A DNA stretch of 64,000 nucleotides from Eubacterium sp. AM49-13BH. Lineage in GTDB: Bacteria; Bacillota; Clostridia; Lachnospirales; Lachnospiraceae. The notes beneath the pieces were generated by a model. The model worked only from the letters and a program-made list of their open reading frames with translations, was not told the origin of the DNA and did no database searches. The DNA lies in assembly GCF_003464165.1 (NCBI RefSeq), contig NZ_QSEK01000015.1, positions 1 to 64,000 on the forward strand, given 5' to 3'. Positions 1 to 9,456 of the stretch are shown in pieces. Every line of letters starts with the position of its first letter. Position 1 is the first letter of the stretch. The translations under genes were made by a program, and so were the position numbers.

Positions 1-32
1 GCATCAAAATATAATGCAAAAGTCTCAGAATA

Positions 33-356
33 TTATTTCTTATTAAGTTCCACAGTATTATCACCATCACTTAAAGAAAGCACATCTTTCTTAATTGTGT
101 ATGTATACTCATCTGTTTCTTCAGTTCCAAGAAAACTGATTGTTATACTAAGCTTTCCATCCTTTGCTTCATATGAAATGATTGGAATACTTATCTGCCC
201 TATCTGCTGTGTTCCCGTTCCATCAGAATTGAAAGTATATGTATAATCATCACCTTCCCATGTTCCAACAACAGATGTCTCTTTGCCGCATCCTGCAAAT
301 GCAGCAACAACCGCAATCATCATAACCAGAACGCTTATTCTTTTAAGTAATTTCAT
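33..356 (-). CDS. small secreted lipoprotein
   Basis: A 107-residue protein with a lipoprotein signal: basic start (MKLLKR), hydrophobic stretch, and lipobox AFAGC with the lipidated Cys near residue 23. The mature part is small, polar and beta-rich, with the phrase GTWEGDDYTYTFNSDGTG. This resembles lipocalin-like DUF5640-type domains, where a WxG/Y-F-x-x-D-G pattern is common; the assignment is tentative. It follows murF by about 10 bases on the same strand, so it is probably the last gene of the ddl-nitroreductase-murF group. No enzyme motif is visible. It probably sits on the outer face of the membrane. Confidence 0.75.
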   Translation of the reverse strand: MKLLKRISVLVMMIAVVAAFAGCGKETSVVGTWEGDDYTYTFNSDGTGTQQIGQISIPIISYEAKDGKLSITISFLGTEETDEYTYTIKKDVLSLSDGDNTVELNKK

Positions 357-366
357 ATAACCTCCA

Positions 367-1776
367 CTAAATATTAATTATCTTTACTGCTTCGACCACT
401 TTTCCAAACTCCATGCCATGAGAAGCCTTTATAAGTATGTTATCACCTTTCTTAAGAATCTGTCCAATACATTTTAACATATCATCTCTTGTTGCATAAT
501 CATGAACCTCACATCCATGTGCGTTATAATTAGCCTCTATATATGCCCTTGTTCCTGCCGCAATCTGTGCAGCAAGGTCGCCCGCTGTTATAAGCACATC
601 AATATCCTTAGTCCCAAGATACATCCCAACATCGTAATGCATCTGTTTCTCGTTCTCCCCAAGCTCAAACATACTTCCAAGTATAGCAACTTTTCTTCCA
701 ATAGCAGTGTCGAGAACATCAAGCGATGCCTTCATTGAAACCGGATTTGCATTGTAACAGTCATCAATTATTGTAAAACTATTCTCCTTGATTATATTGT
801 TTCGTCCAGCAATTGTCTTTAAATTCTTTACCCCGCGTTCAATTTCAATAGATGAAAGTCCAAGCACAGAACCAACAAGTGCTGCTGCCATCGCATTATA
901 TACCATATGATGTCCCGGTACAGGTACAGTCAGGTCAAATGTTGAATAGTTATCTGCTGTTTTGATTCCATGAATTGTAAAGCTTGTTCCATCAAGTCCG
1001 AGACTCTTTATGTTATCCGCATATACCCCGTCTTTGTTGCTTATTCCGAACACAAGCGGACGTTTGCCATGCACCTGGCTTATTGTTGATAATTTATCAT
1101 CATCGCCATTAAGGATAACAATTCCGTCCGGATTCATATGGTTAAATATCTCTGTCTTAGCCTTAAGAATTCCATCTCTTGTCCCAAGATTCTCAAGATG
1201 GCAAAGCCCAATATTGGTGATAACACATATGTCAGGCTGTGCAATCTTAGATAATCTTTCCATCTCTCCAAAATCACTAATCCCCATCTCAAGAACAGCA
1301 ACTTCATCGTCTTCTGTCAGTCTGAAAACAGTAAGTGGAAGCCCAATCTCATTATTGAAATTACCAAGTGTCTTTAACACCCTGTACTTTTCAGATAAAA
1401 CAGAGCTTATTGTTTCCTTGGTACTTGTTTTGCCAACACTTCCTGTGATTCCTACAACCTTGACATCCAGATTGTTTCTGTAAAGAAGTGCAAGATCCTT
1501 TAATGCCTGAAGACTTGATTTAACCTGTATATACGAATGTCCTTCATCCGGCAGCTCCTTCTCAGAAATAACGCATGCAGCACCCTTTTCAAAGCACTGT
1601 CCTATAAAATCATGGCCATCACTTCTTTCACCTTTAATTGCAATAAAAAGCCCGCCCTCAGCTACCTTTCTGCTGTCAATCGTAATGGCAGTAATCTCTT
1701 TGTCATAATCTTCTCCATTGCCATGATATATGCCGTTAACAGCTTCTGTCATGGCTCTTAAGGTCATTCCCTTCAT
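367..1776 (-). CDS. murF: UDP-N-acetylmuramoyl-tripeptide--D-alanyl-D-alanine ligase MurF
   Basis: Cytoplasmic Mur ligase that adds D-Ala-D-Ala to UDP-MurNAc-tripeptide, completing the peptidoglycan stem peptide. At 469 residues it has normal family length. The N-terminal substrate domain includes ITIDSRKV. The ATP P-loop GITGSVGKTSTKET lies near residues 109-122, followed by the central domain with NFNNEIGLPLT and the C-terminal domain with DDCYNANPVSM. The chosen ATG overlaps the nitroreductase stop by four bases (ATGA), which implies translational coupling. A ddl gene two genes upstream supplies its dipeptide substrate. Confidence 0.96.
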   Translation of the reverse strand: MKGMTLRAMTEAVNGIYHGNGEDYDKEITAITIDSRKVAEGGLFIAIKGERSDGHDFIGQCFEKGAACVISEKELPDEGHSYIQVKSSLQALKDLALLYRNNLDVKVVGITGSVGKTSTKETISSVLSEKYRVLKTLGNFNNEIGLPLTVFRLTEDDEVAVLEMGISDFGEMERLSKIAQPDICVITNIGLCHLENLGTRDGILKAKTEIFNHMNPDGIVILNGDDDKLSTISQVHGKRPLVFGISNKDGVYADNIKSLGLDGTSFTIHGIKTADNYSTFDLTVPVPGHHMVYNAMAAALVGSVLGLSSIEIERGVKNLKTIAGRNNIIKENSFTIIDDCYNANPVSMKASLDVLDTAIGRKVAILGSMFELGENEKQMHYDVGMYLGTKDIDVLITAGDLAAQIAAGTRAYIEANYNAHGCEVHDYATRDDMLKCIGQILKKGDNILIKASHGMEFGKVVEAVKIINI

Positions 1777-2333
1777 AACACAATATCCTCAATTCTTTTC
1801 TTAGGCACATGATGTACCTGATTCTCATCTCTGTAATACTTGATATCTCCATCCGCAGGAATATCCTCAAGCACCACTTCTTCTTTAGGATAGCCAAATG
1901 CAATGACATATACAATCTTTAATTCAGACGGTATATTTAGCTGTGCCTTTAACTCATCTCTTTTGACATTGCCAAAGAAACATCCGCCAAATCCGGCTTC
2001 TGTAGCTGCCAGAAGCATTGTCTGTCCGACAATTCCCGCATCAACTTCATCATTGACATTCGCAGGACAGGTTATAACAATATATCCTGTCGGCTTCTCA
2101 CCTTCAGATGGGCCATCCCAGTCCTTTAAATATCCGGCAAATCCTAATAGTCTGAAAACTTTCTCATTCTCTTCCTCATCACACACAATTCTATACTTAA
2201 ATGGCTGTCTGTTAGCTGCTGACGGAGTAAGTCTTGCAGTCTCAACAAGTTCCATAAGCTGCTGCCTTGTCAGCTTCTTTTCCTGATAAAATCTTCTGTA
2301 TGATCTGTTTTTCTTAACAAGTTCCTTAATCAT
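1773..2333 (-). CDS. nitroreductase family protein (FMN-dependent)
   Basis: A 186-residue nitroreductase-fold protein that should bind FMN and use NAD(P)H. The N-terminus has the family signature RSYRRFYQEKKLTRQQLMELVETARLTPS (split here as RSYRRF, then ARLTPSAANRQP), where the Arg residues contact flavin phosphate. Gly-rich GFGGCFFGNV lies near residue 117, and a C-terminal YPKEEV motif is present. The substrate cannot be told from sequence. It sits between ddl and murF and is coupled to murF by a 4-base overlap, so it is co-transcribed with wall genes. This may be positional only. Confidence 0.9.
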   Translation of the reverse strand: MIKELVKKNRSYRRFYQEKKLTRQQLMELVETARLTPSAANRQPFKYRIVCDEEENEKVFRLLGFAGYLKDWDGPSEGEKPTGYIVITCPANVNDEVDAGIVGQTMLLAATEAGFGGCFFGNVKRDELKAQLNIPSELKIVYVIAFGYPKEEVVLEDIPADGDIKYYRDENQVHHVPKKRIEDIVL

Positions 2334-2386
2334 AACATAACTAACCTCGTTTTATAAAAATGCATTGTTATACATTTACATTTCTT

Positions 2387-3417
2387 CTATTCATACTTTG
2401 CAAGAGATATCTCGATAATCTTCTCTGTAAGTTCATCATACGATATACCTACTGCTGCTGCCTCCTGAGGAATAAGGCTTGTGTCAGTCATTCCTGGAAG
2501 TGTATTAATCTCAAGACAGAATATATTATTATTCTTATCAAGAAGTTCATCAACTCTTGCGTATGTTGTTACGCCTGCTGCCTGGCAGCATTTTTCTGCC
2601 CAGAACTGCATCTGGCTTGCAATATCTTCTGGAATATTAGCAGGGCATGTCTCTTTGGTAGAGCCAGCCTTGTACTTATTCTTGTAATCATAGAAGCCTT
2701 CAAGCGGTTCAATCTCAATTACTGGAAGTGCCTTTCCATCAAGCACTGCAACTGAGAATTCTCTTCCATCAACAAACTCTTCAACAAGTACAGTATCTTC
2801 ATAAGAAAATGCTTCATCAAGTGCATCTTCAAACTCTTTCTCGTTATGTGCTATCGAAACACCAACGCTTGAACCACCACAACAAGGCTTAACAACACAT
2901 GGGAATGGAACATACTCAATCTTATGTCCTTTATGTAATGTAACACCCTTAGGCATAGGAATTCCCTCTGGTACAAGAACCTTTTTTGCAAGTTCCTTGC
3001 TCATTGATATAGCACTGCTTAAATAATCTGTACCTGTATATCTGATTCCAAGCAGATCAAATGTAGCCTGGACCTTACCATCTTCACCATTGCTTCCATG
3101 AAGTCCCATAAATACCATATCTGCTTCTTTACACAATTCTAATACATTACGTCCGAAAAAGCTTTCTCTTGCATCAGTTCTTCTCTTAACCTCTGCCGGA
3201 ATGTCCGCTGTTTTCTTCTTTAAATTGTCAGACAGTACTCCCAAATCATTCTTTTCTGTGAAAATGTCTCAGCCTCACTGTCATCAACACCTAGGAAGAT
3301 ATCAAGCATATTTGCTTCATGTCCGTTTCTTCTAAGGCTCTCACATACTCTGTATCCTGTAACTAACGAAACATCTCTTTCTGTACTTGTTCCACCTGCT
3401 AATACTACTATTCTCAT
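2387..3417 (-). CDS. ddl: D-alanine--D-alanine ligase (frameshifted in this sequence)
   Basis: ATP-grasp enzyme joining two D-Ala residues for peptidoglycan. The N-terminal part starts at an ATG behind AAAGGAGAA and reads MRIVVLAGGTSTERDVS, then enters a wrong frame near 3250-3255. The rest continues in another frame from GVLSDNLKKK to the natural end, with MGLHGSNGEDG, KPCCGGSSVGVSI (ATP binding) and EINTLPGMT (metal and substrate site). Restoring one base in the A-run of CAGAAAAG joins the halves as a protein of about 343 residues, which is normal length. Both halves look intact, so a sequencing error or a very recent mutation is likelier than an old pseudogene. It lies upstream of the nitroreductase and murF. 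Confidence 0.9.
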
Positions 3418-3439
3418 AATTTCTCCTTTATCTCTGAAC

Positions 3440-3535
3440 TTTTCCACAATATTCACATAGTTATTCACATTTTTCGTCAATTGTAAATTTTCTGTAAAAT
3501 TGTCAGATAATTGTAATATATTTATATAATCCACA
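3440..3535. promoter_or_regulatory. cluster of DnaA-box-like 9-mers upstream of ddl
   Basis: The ddl-DUF1653 intergenic region carries TTTTCCACA (3440), ATATTCACA (3449), TTATTCACA (3461) and TAATCCACA (3527). All are in one orientation and close to the DnaA consensus TTATNCACA. A perfect TTATCCACA lies 300 bases further, inside the DUF1653 gene (3821). No dnaA or dnaN gene is present, so this is not shown to be an origin. It could be a titration or DnaA-regulated site, or chance in AT-rich DNA. Confidence 0.35.
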
Positions 3536-3563
3536 TATTCTTATGCAGAATCTGTGCGAATTA

Positions 3564-4166
3564 TTACGGTCTTAAATGGCTTCCTTCATACTTTGTATGT
3601 GCCTGTAAAACCTTTCTTAAAGAATCAATTCTTCCAGAAAGTTCACCTTCTGGAACAACTATCTCCAGTGATTCAGCCATAATATCTATCATTGGATTTG
3701 TGAATCTGCTTTTGTATCTTATAAGGACATCAAGCTTTTCCTCATATCCTCTCGCGTCTAAAAACTTATCCAGGACGCTGTCCCCTGCAGCAACCTGCTG
3801 CTCTGGCTGGGCCAGTGAGTTATCCACACTGTCCTCTTTTAATGTATATGCTTCATCAATTCTATTGTCTGAATTAACTCTTACTGTCTGCGAATTGTCA
3901 GACTGTAAATTGTCAGATATCTCCTGCGTATTCAACGGATTCACCTGCTCAAATCTATATTTCTGTGCTACATCCGGATATTTTACATGGTCCACTTCAC
4001 TCATGAACATATCATATGGTCTTACATACACAGCATATTCACCATACATAGCCTGATATACCACCATTTTCTCTTTGGTTTCTGAATGATATGCAACACA
4101 CTTTACCTGGTAAAGCTTATTCTTAAAATGCTTATAAAATCCGCCTGGTACTAACTGTCTTTCCAT
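3564..4166 (-). CDS. DUF1653 domain protein
   Basis: About 200 residues. Residues 1-75 match the DUF1653 pattern (PGGFYKHFKNKLYQV, then VVYQAMYG and VRPYDMFMSEVD), a small beta-barrel of unknown function found as a stand-alone domain in many bacteria. The rest is a polar linker rich in Ser, Asp and Asn (repeated SDN) followed by a helical C-terminal segment of about 60 residues. The ATG at 4166 sits behind GGAGGGAGGTTT; an upstream TTG would place the ribosome site inside the gene. It is divergent from the PHP gene. The function is unknown. Confidence 0.8.
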   Translation of the reverse strand: MERQLVPGGFYKHFKNKLYQVKCVAYHSETKEKMVVYQAMYGEYAVYVRPYDMFMSEVDHVKYPDVAQKYRFEQVNPLNTQEISDNLQSDNSQTVRVNSDNRIDEAYTLKEDSVDNSLAQPEQQVAAGDSVLDKFLDARGYEEKLDVLIRYKSRFTNPMIDIMAESLEIVVPEGELSGRIDSLRKVLQAHTKYEGSHLRP

Positions 4167-4316
4167 CAGTAAACCTCCCTCCAAAAATATACTGCTATTT
4201 TATCGCACATGGCTGTTTCTTACAACATTTTTTAAGCACTTTGCTAATTGTTTTACACTTTAATAAGTTGTCTGAGAGTGGTAAAATACATTTATATTTT
4301 ACAAGAGGAGATTATT

Positions 4317-5206
4317 ATGAGACAGATAGATTTACATGTTCATTCCACATGCTCTGACGGAACTGATTCTCCTGCTGTTCTGGTTGATAAGGCAGTCGAT
4401 AAGGGACTTGCTGCATTTGCTCTTACCGACCATGACACTACCAGGGGAGTTAAGGAAGCTCTTTTAGCATGTAAAAAAGCAAATAACAACGGGCACAAGC
4501 TTGAAGTTATTCCCGGAGTTGAGATAAGTACTAATTATGATAATACAGAGATACATGTTGTCGGGCTTTTTGTAAATTATAACGACAATGAATTCAATTC
4601 ATTCCTTAATAAGCAGTTAAGTTCAAGAGATGAAAGAAATAAACGGGTATGTGAACGCTTCCAGAATATAGGAATTAATATTACATATGAAGATATGCTA
4701 AAGACCTATGGTGATGCTGTTATTACCAGAGCACATTTTGCAGACAGACTCGTTGCAATTGGAGCTGTTGGAGACAGAAATGAAGCATTTGACAGATATT
4801 TAGGTCAGGGAAAGCCTTGTTTTGTGCCAAGAGTCAAAGTTGACCCTGCAGAAGCTATTGAACGTATTCACCAAGCCGGCGGTATTGCAATCTTAGCACA
4901 CCCGGTTCTTTATCATCTTGCAAAGCCCAGATGAACAAATTGCTTGACCATATGTGCTCTGCCGGACTTGATGGAATTGAAGCCATATATTCAACCTACA
5001 GGATGGGTGATGAATTATCAATCAGACGGATTGCTTCTGAAAGAAATCTGCTGATATCTGGCGGTTCTGATTATCACGGTAAGAATAAACCGCATATCCA
5101 GCTTGGAACCGGTATGGGACATTTATTCGTTCCTTATGAACTGCTTGATAAGATGAAAGATTCCATGCCAATCACCAACACACAGAAGGAGACTTACGAT
5201 GAATAA
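4317..5206 (+). CDS. PHP-domain phosphoesterase (frameshifted in this sequence)
   Basis: Member of the PHP metallo-phosphoesterase family (TrpH/YciV type, known for nucleoside 3',5'-bisphosphate phosphatase or RNA 5'-end trimming). Metal ligands are visible in order: DLHVHSTCSDGT at the N-terminus, ALTDHDT, GVEIS, AILAHPVL and finally GSDYHG. The frame breaks near 4925-4928 in GCAAAGCCCAG. Adding one base to the C-run joins the halves into about 297 residues, a normal length. The start ATG follows AAGAGGAG. The C-terminus overlaps the first chrA gene by eight bases, so the three plus-strand genes form one operon. Confidence 0.88.
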
Positions 5207-5756
5207 CAAAATTCCAAAAACTATACAACTCTTTTTAACTTTCATAAAAATAGGTGCATTTACTTTTGGAGGCGGTTATGCTATGTTACCACTGATTCAA
5301 AAAGAAATTGTTGAGAAGAAACATTGGATAACTGATAATGATATTCTTGAAATAGTGGCTATCTCCGAGTCAACTCCCGGACCAATTGCAATTAATGCGG
5401 CTACTTTTGTTGGCTTTCGTATCTGTGGTTTTGGGGGTGCACTATTTGCAACACTTGGAGTTGTGATACCATCCTACCTGATTATTCTTATTATATCTTT
5501 TGTACTTAAAGAATTCCAAAGCATAAAAATTATACAATATGCCTTTAATGGTATCAGAGCTGGTGTACTTGCTCTGATTATCAAAGCTCTCTGGTCAATG
5601 TATATTCAATGCCCTAAGAATGTTATTTCCTATATAATTATGGCATGTTCTTTTATTTTGACTGCTTTGCTTAATGTAAATGTGCTTATTGTAATTATCA
5701 GCTGTGCAATATTAGGTTTAGTAACATCTATTGTCATATCAAGGAGGAAATGTTAA
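5199..5756 (+). CDS. chrA: chromate transporter family protein, half-size, first of pair
   Basis: A 185-residue short-chain CHR (ChrA) membrane protein with about six hydrophobic segments. It has the CHR signature FTFGGGYAMLPLIQKE near the N-terminus and SESTPGPIAINAATFVG about 40 residues later. Short-chain ChrA proteins usually occur as adjacent pairs that act together; pairs in other bacteria export chromate, but the true substrate here is unknown. The gene overlaps the PHP gene upstream by eight bases, and its stop overlaps the next start (TAATG). Confidence 0.92.
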   Translation: MNNKIPKTIQLFLTFIKIGAFTFGGGYAMLPLIQKEIVEKKHWITDNDILEIVAISESTPGPIAINAATFVGFRICGFGGALFATLGVVIPSYLIILIISFVLKEFQSIKIIQYAFNGIRAGVLALIIKALWSMYIQCPKNVISYIIMACSFILTALLNVNVLIVIISCAILGLVTSIVISRRKC

Positions 5757-6313
5757 TGATTTATCTTGAGCTTTTTTATATTTTCTTAAAAATCGGTGCA
5801 TTTACCTTTGGCGGTGGTTATGCTATGTTACCATTGATTCAGGATGAAGTTATTGCTCATAATTGGATAGATTCACAGTCACTTATTGATTTTATAGCAG
5901 TTAGCGAAAGTACACCCGGACCATTTGCTGTAAATATAGCAACATATGTAGGAGCAGAGGTTGGCGGTATTTTCGGTTCTTTTTGTGCAACTCTCGGAGT
6001 GATACTCCCATCCTTTATTATCATTCTTATTGTTGCAAAATGTTTTATTCAATTTCAAAAGAGTATAGTCATAAAGGGATGTATGTCAGGATTAAAACCT
6101 GCTGTAGTTGGTTTGATTGGTTCTGCTGTAATTTCGATGAGTTCAACCGTTTTCATACCAGATGGGTTTAATACTACTGTTTTTACTGATATTTCTTTTT
6201 ATACAACATTAATTATATTTCTGATATCCGTAGTTTTAGCATTCAAAAAAATAAACCCAATTTTAATTATATGCTTATCCGCAATACTCGGAATAGTTTG
6301 CGGATACATATAA
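5756..6313 (+). CDS. chrA: chromate transporter family protein, half-size, second of pair
   Basis: A 185-residue partner of the preceding protein, with the same signatures FTFGGGYAMLPLIQDE and SESTPGPFAVNIATYVG and about six membrane segments. The two proteins look like the two halves of a long-chain ChrA. An ATG two codons earlier is only two bases from AGGAGG, so the ATG at 5756, eight bases from it, is preferred. It is the last gene of the plus-strand operon. No clear hairpin terminator was found before the convergent methyltransferase gene. Confidence 0.92.
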   Translation: MIYLELFYIFLKIGAFTFGGGYAMLPLIQDEVIAHNWIDSQSLIDFIAVSESTPGPFAVNIATYVGAEVGGIFGSFCATLGVILPSFIIILIVAKCFIQFQKSIVIKGCMSGLKPAVVGLIGSAVISMSSTVFIPDGFNTTVFTDISFYTTLIIFLISVVLAFKKINPILIICLSAILGIVCGYI

Positions 6314-6381
6314 TTAATTATAACAAAACATCATAAAAGACTCAGATTAACGGTCCTGGATAGTTTAAATTAATGCCTGTA

Positions 6382-7596
6382 TCATTTTTCATCCACAACC
6401 TGGAAGATGTAGAACTTCAGATAATAGCTCTCCTGTGCCTCCCACAATATTGGATGGTCAGGTGACTGTGTCCTGAACTCGACCTGACGGAGTCTTTTAT
6501 GTACAGCTTTAGCGGCTTCCTTAATAGTCTTGGTAAGAAGCTCCTGTGTCATGAAGTGTGAGCATGAACAGCTTGCAAGATAACCGCCGTCTTTGACAAG
6601 CTTAAGTCCCTTCATATTGATTTCCCTGTAGCCCTTGATTGCGTTCTTTGTAGCTTCCCTCGATTTGGTAAATGCCGGCGGGTCAAGTATTACAACGTCA
6701 TATTTCTCACCTGCTTCGTTAAGCTTTGGAAGCTCATCCAATACATTGGCACATTTAAAATGTACTGTATCCTCAAGGCCGTTAAGCTTTGCGTTGGCTC
6801 TTGCCTGCTCAATAGCATATTCTGATATATCAAGTCCTGTAACTTCCTTAGCACCTGAAATTCCTGCATTTAATGCAAATGTACCCATATGGGTGAAACA
6901 GTCTAATACCCTCTTGTCCCTGCACAGCTTCTGCATTGCAAGTCTGTTGTACTTCTGGTCAAGAAAGAACCCTGTCTTCTGTCCATTCACAACATCTATC
7001 ATATAGTGGACACCATTTTCAACTATCTCAACATTAGTGTCAAATTCATCACCAATAAAGCCCTTTACTCTCTCCATCCCTTCAAGAGTACGGACTTTGG
7101 CATCGCTTCTTTCATATACTCCACGGATATCGATGCCTTTTTCGTGAAGGATTTCCTTCACTTTTTCAACAATAAGTAACTTAAATCTGTCAATTCCTAA
7201 AGCAAGCGATTCCACAACAAGCACATCTGAGTACTTATCTATTACAAGTCCCGGCAGAAAATCTGCCTCCCCGAATATAAGACGACATGCAGAGGTATCT
7301 ACTGTGTCAAATCTGTATTCAACCGCAGCCCTTACTCTCTCCTCAATAAATGCCTCATCAACAACATCAGTATGTCTGCTCAGCATTCTTACTGTAATCT
7401 TAGATTTTCTGTTAATAAATCCGATTCCCATGAAATAATCATCAAAATCAAGCACTTTAACAAGATGTCCGTCAATTATTGCGTCAGACATCCATTCAAT
7501 TTCATTATCATATACCCAGGCACCTCCTGCTTTTAATGTTCTTCCTTCACCTTTTCTTAATCGTATCTGTCCGCATACGCTGAATAAATCTTCCAT
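6382..7596 (-). CDS. class I SAM-dependent rRNA methyltransferase, RlmI-like
   Basis: About 404 residues, the length of RlmI/RlmK-type 23S rRNA cytosine-C5 methyltransferases. An N-terminal PUA-like RNA-binding domain (KGEGRTLKAGGAWVYDNEI) precedes an insert domain with FGEADFLPGLVID. The Rossmann domain has NGQKTGFFLDQK, motif I LDCFTHMGTFALNAG, motif IV ILDPPAFTKS and ASCSCSHFM. The ATG at 7596 lies behind GGAAGGAAC; an upstream GTG adds 16 residues but has no ribosome site. The family role is methylation of a 23S rRNA cytosine; the exact base cannot be read from sequence. Confidence 0.9.
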   Translation of the reverse strand: MEDLFSVCGQIRLRKGEGRTLKAGGAWVYDNEIEWMSDAIIDGHLVKVLDFDDYFMGIGFINRKSKITVRMLSRHTDVVDEAFIEERVRAAVEYRFDTVDTSACRLIFGEADFLPGLVIDKYSDVLVVESLALGIDRFKLLIVEKVKEILHEKGIDIRGVYERSDAKVRTLEGMERVKGFIGDEFDTNVEIVENGVHYMIDVVNGQKTGFFLDQKYNRLAMQKLCRDKRVLDCFTHMGTFALNAGISGAKEVTGLDISEYAIEQARANAKLNGLEDTVHFKCANVLDELPKLNEAGEKYDVVILDPPAFTKSREATKNAIKGYREINMKGLKLVKDGGYLASCSCSHFMTQELLTKTIKEAAKAVHKRLRQVEFRTQSPDHPILWEAQESYYLKFYIFQVVDEK

Positions 7597-7650
7597 TCTG
7601 TTCCTTCCTGCCAGATAATTCTGACATTTATCGTAATTCTTCACAATATA

Positions 7651-8100
7651 TTAATCCGTCGACGGATTACCAAGAAAATAAAACATACATACTCCTGCAA
7701 CCGTAATAAGAAGCGACACGAGCTTAATCCATGAAAATGTTATCTTCTCACTTCCAAACAGTCCGAAAAGTCCTAGCAGATATGATACTATTATCTGTGC
7801 AACTACAATTGTCACCTCTGCTTTAGCAATTCCAAGACCACTTATACTTTTTATAACTGTAAATGTTATAAATGCACCTATCACGCCTCCAAGAAGTGTT
7901 ATCTTGTTATCAACCTTAAACAGCTTCATGATATCAGGTCTTCCGTCAATTACCCACATAATCGCACAAGTCGCCAGTGCTGTCAACTGCACAAACATTG
8001 CCGTAACCCACACACTGCTTGCTTTTGTAACATTTGTATTAAACGCACCCTGTAAACTCATAAGTGCACCTGATATTATTGCAATCAAAAATCCTGCCAT
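7651..8100 (-). CDS. DMT-superfamily (DUF606/YdcZ type) membrane protein
   Basis: A 149-residue integral membrane protein with five hydrophobic segments, typical of the DUF606 half-size members of the drug/metabolite transporter superfamily. Family features visible are the N-terminal ISGALMSLQGAFNTNV, GGVIGAFITF in the middle and a final VAGVCMFYF helix. Such proteins function as homodimers or pairs; only one copy is seen here. It starts with an ATG behind GAGGAGG. It is on the same strand as, and close to, the methyltransferase gene. The substrate is unknown. Confidence 0.85.
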   Translation of the reverse strand: MAGFLIAIISGALMSLQGAFNTNVTKASSVWVTAMFVQLTALATCAIMWVIDGRPDIMKLFKVDNKITLLGGVIGAFITFTVIKSISGLGIAKAEVTIVVAQIIVSYLLGLFGLFGSEKITFSWIKLVSLLITVAGVCMFYFLGNPSTD

Positions 8101-8167
8101 TAACTAACCTCCTCTTTAATCTGCATAGAATAATTATTAGTTAATAACAGGATATTTATTCATAATA

Positions 8168-9439
8168 TTATTTAGTACTCTGCGTACTGTTTTCATTATT
8201 ATTTTTAGTTGTTTTTTCTATTGTTGTTGCAAATGTTCTATAAGCCGAATCAACATTTCCACCATCATATACCTGATGAAGCATAATTTCATATCTCATA
8301 TACACTTCTCCTACTCCGATATATTTAGCTTTTACAACAGAGTCAGAATAAATCTGGTGTAACTTCTGGTAGCTTTCTGCTCTCTTAACCTTTAAATCCG
8401 CCCTTGCACAGCTTTTCTTAGCCATAGTTCCAAGATAATCTGCATAATCATAAGATATTGCTCTTGCAACAGCCTTAGATGCATCTACATTTTTAGTATA
8501 TGGATTAACAACTGCCATTGTTGTAACAGACATTGCTTTTGAATCAAGATTGTCACCCATTGAAGGATACTCACATATTCCATAATCTACATCTGTAATA
8601 TTAACCTCTGCAAGACTGTCTGCATCAAGCACCGTATAAAGCATATTTCCAGTAGAAAACAAATCCGCACAATCTTTAAGACTTACTGTATTCCTATCAA
8701 TACCAAAGGCGTCCTTTAATTTTGCATATTCAGTAAGAGCTTTCTTTATCTGCTCATCATTAAGAGATACATCCGTGCTATCCTCAGCATTTTCTCCACC
8801 TATATTAATATAAGCACCTGCTGCTGCATAATTAAGGAACATTGAGTCCGGATTCCACTGGAAAACCATTGAGACATCCTGATTCTCATCTGTAATCTGG
8901 TAATTATCACTTATATTACGAATCTGTTCTATAGTATCAACTGCCTCTGCATATTTCTTGTTATATACAAGAAATGAAGTGTTGAACGAAACCGGATAAC
9001 CATATAGCTTTCCACCATATGAGCATGCTGTCATTGCAGCCTTTCCATACACATCTTCGTTATAAACCTCCGGGTACATATCATTCTCAGAAGTCAATCC
9101 TGAAAGATATGCTTTCTCTATCTCTTCAGATGTCAGAAAATATATATCACATGCATTATTATTCCTTACCGATTCGTCATATATATAATTAATATATGAA
9201 TCAGCTTCAATATATACTGGCTTAACAGTCACCAGTTCATTAGATTTCTTAAATTGTCTGGCAACGAATTCAAGATAAGACTCATATGCACTGTCATTAT
9301 ACCAAACATTAACTGTAATAGGTCCACTAAGATTAAGCTTCTTCGCAACCTGTGTCCTGTCATCTTTATTACCACAGCCTGCAAAGACTGTCAGCATGGT
9401 AACAATCAGCATCATACTGATAAATCTTCTTAATTTCAT
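8168..9439 (-). CDS. extracellular solute-binding lipoprotein (ABC type, sugar-like)
   Basis: A 423-residue secreted protein with a lipoprotein signal (basic start MKLRR, hydrophobic stretch, lipobox VFAGC near residue 22). The mature part resembles cluster B carbohydrate-binding proteins: ITVNVWYNDSAYESYLEFVARQF near the N-terminus, the hinge phrase YGYPVSFNTSFLVYNKKYA, and a C-terminal lobe with many helices. No permease or ATPase gene adjoins it, so it is an orphan receptor that may share a transporter encoded elsewhere. It starts 17 bases after the argD stop on the same strand, but a shared function with arginine synthesis is not evident. Confidence 0.85.
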   Translation of the reverse strand: MKLRRFISMMLIVTMLTVFAGCGNKDDRTQVAKKLNLSGPITVNVWYNDSAYESYLEFVARQFKKSNELVTVKPVYIEADSYINYIYDESVRNNNACDIYFLTSEEIEKAYLSGLTSENDMYPEVYNEDVYGKAAMTACSYGGKLYGYPVSFNTSFLVYNKKYAEAVDTIEQIRNISDNYQITDENQDVSMVFQWNPDSMFLNYAAAGAYINIGGENAEDSTDVSLNDEQIKKALTEYAKLKDAFGIDRNTVSLKDCADLFSTGNMLYTVLDADSLAEVNITDVDYGICEYPSMGDNLDSKAMSVTTMAVVNPYTKNVDASKAVARAISYDYADYLGTMAKKSCARADLKVKRAESYQKLHQIYSDSVVKAKYIGVGEVYMRYEIMLHQVYDGGNVDSAYRTFATTIEKTTKNNNENSTQSTK

Positions 9440-9456
9440 AAAGCAAACTCCTGATT

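Noticed and set aside
3440..3535. Chromosomal origin of replication
   Set aside because: DnaA-box-like sites are present, but dnaA, dnaN, a clear AT-rich unwinding array and skew evidence are missing.
5199..6313. Single chrA gene broken by a frameshift
   Set aside because: Both halves have their own start, ribosome site and full set of CHR signatures, as in known short-chain ChrA pairs.
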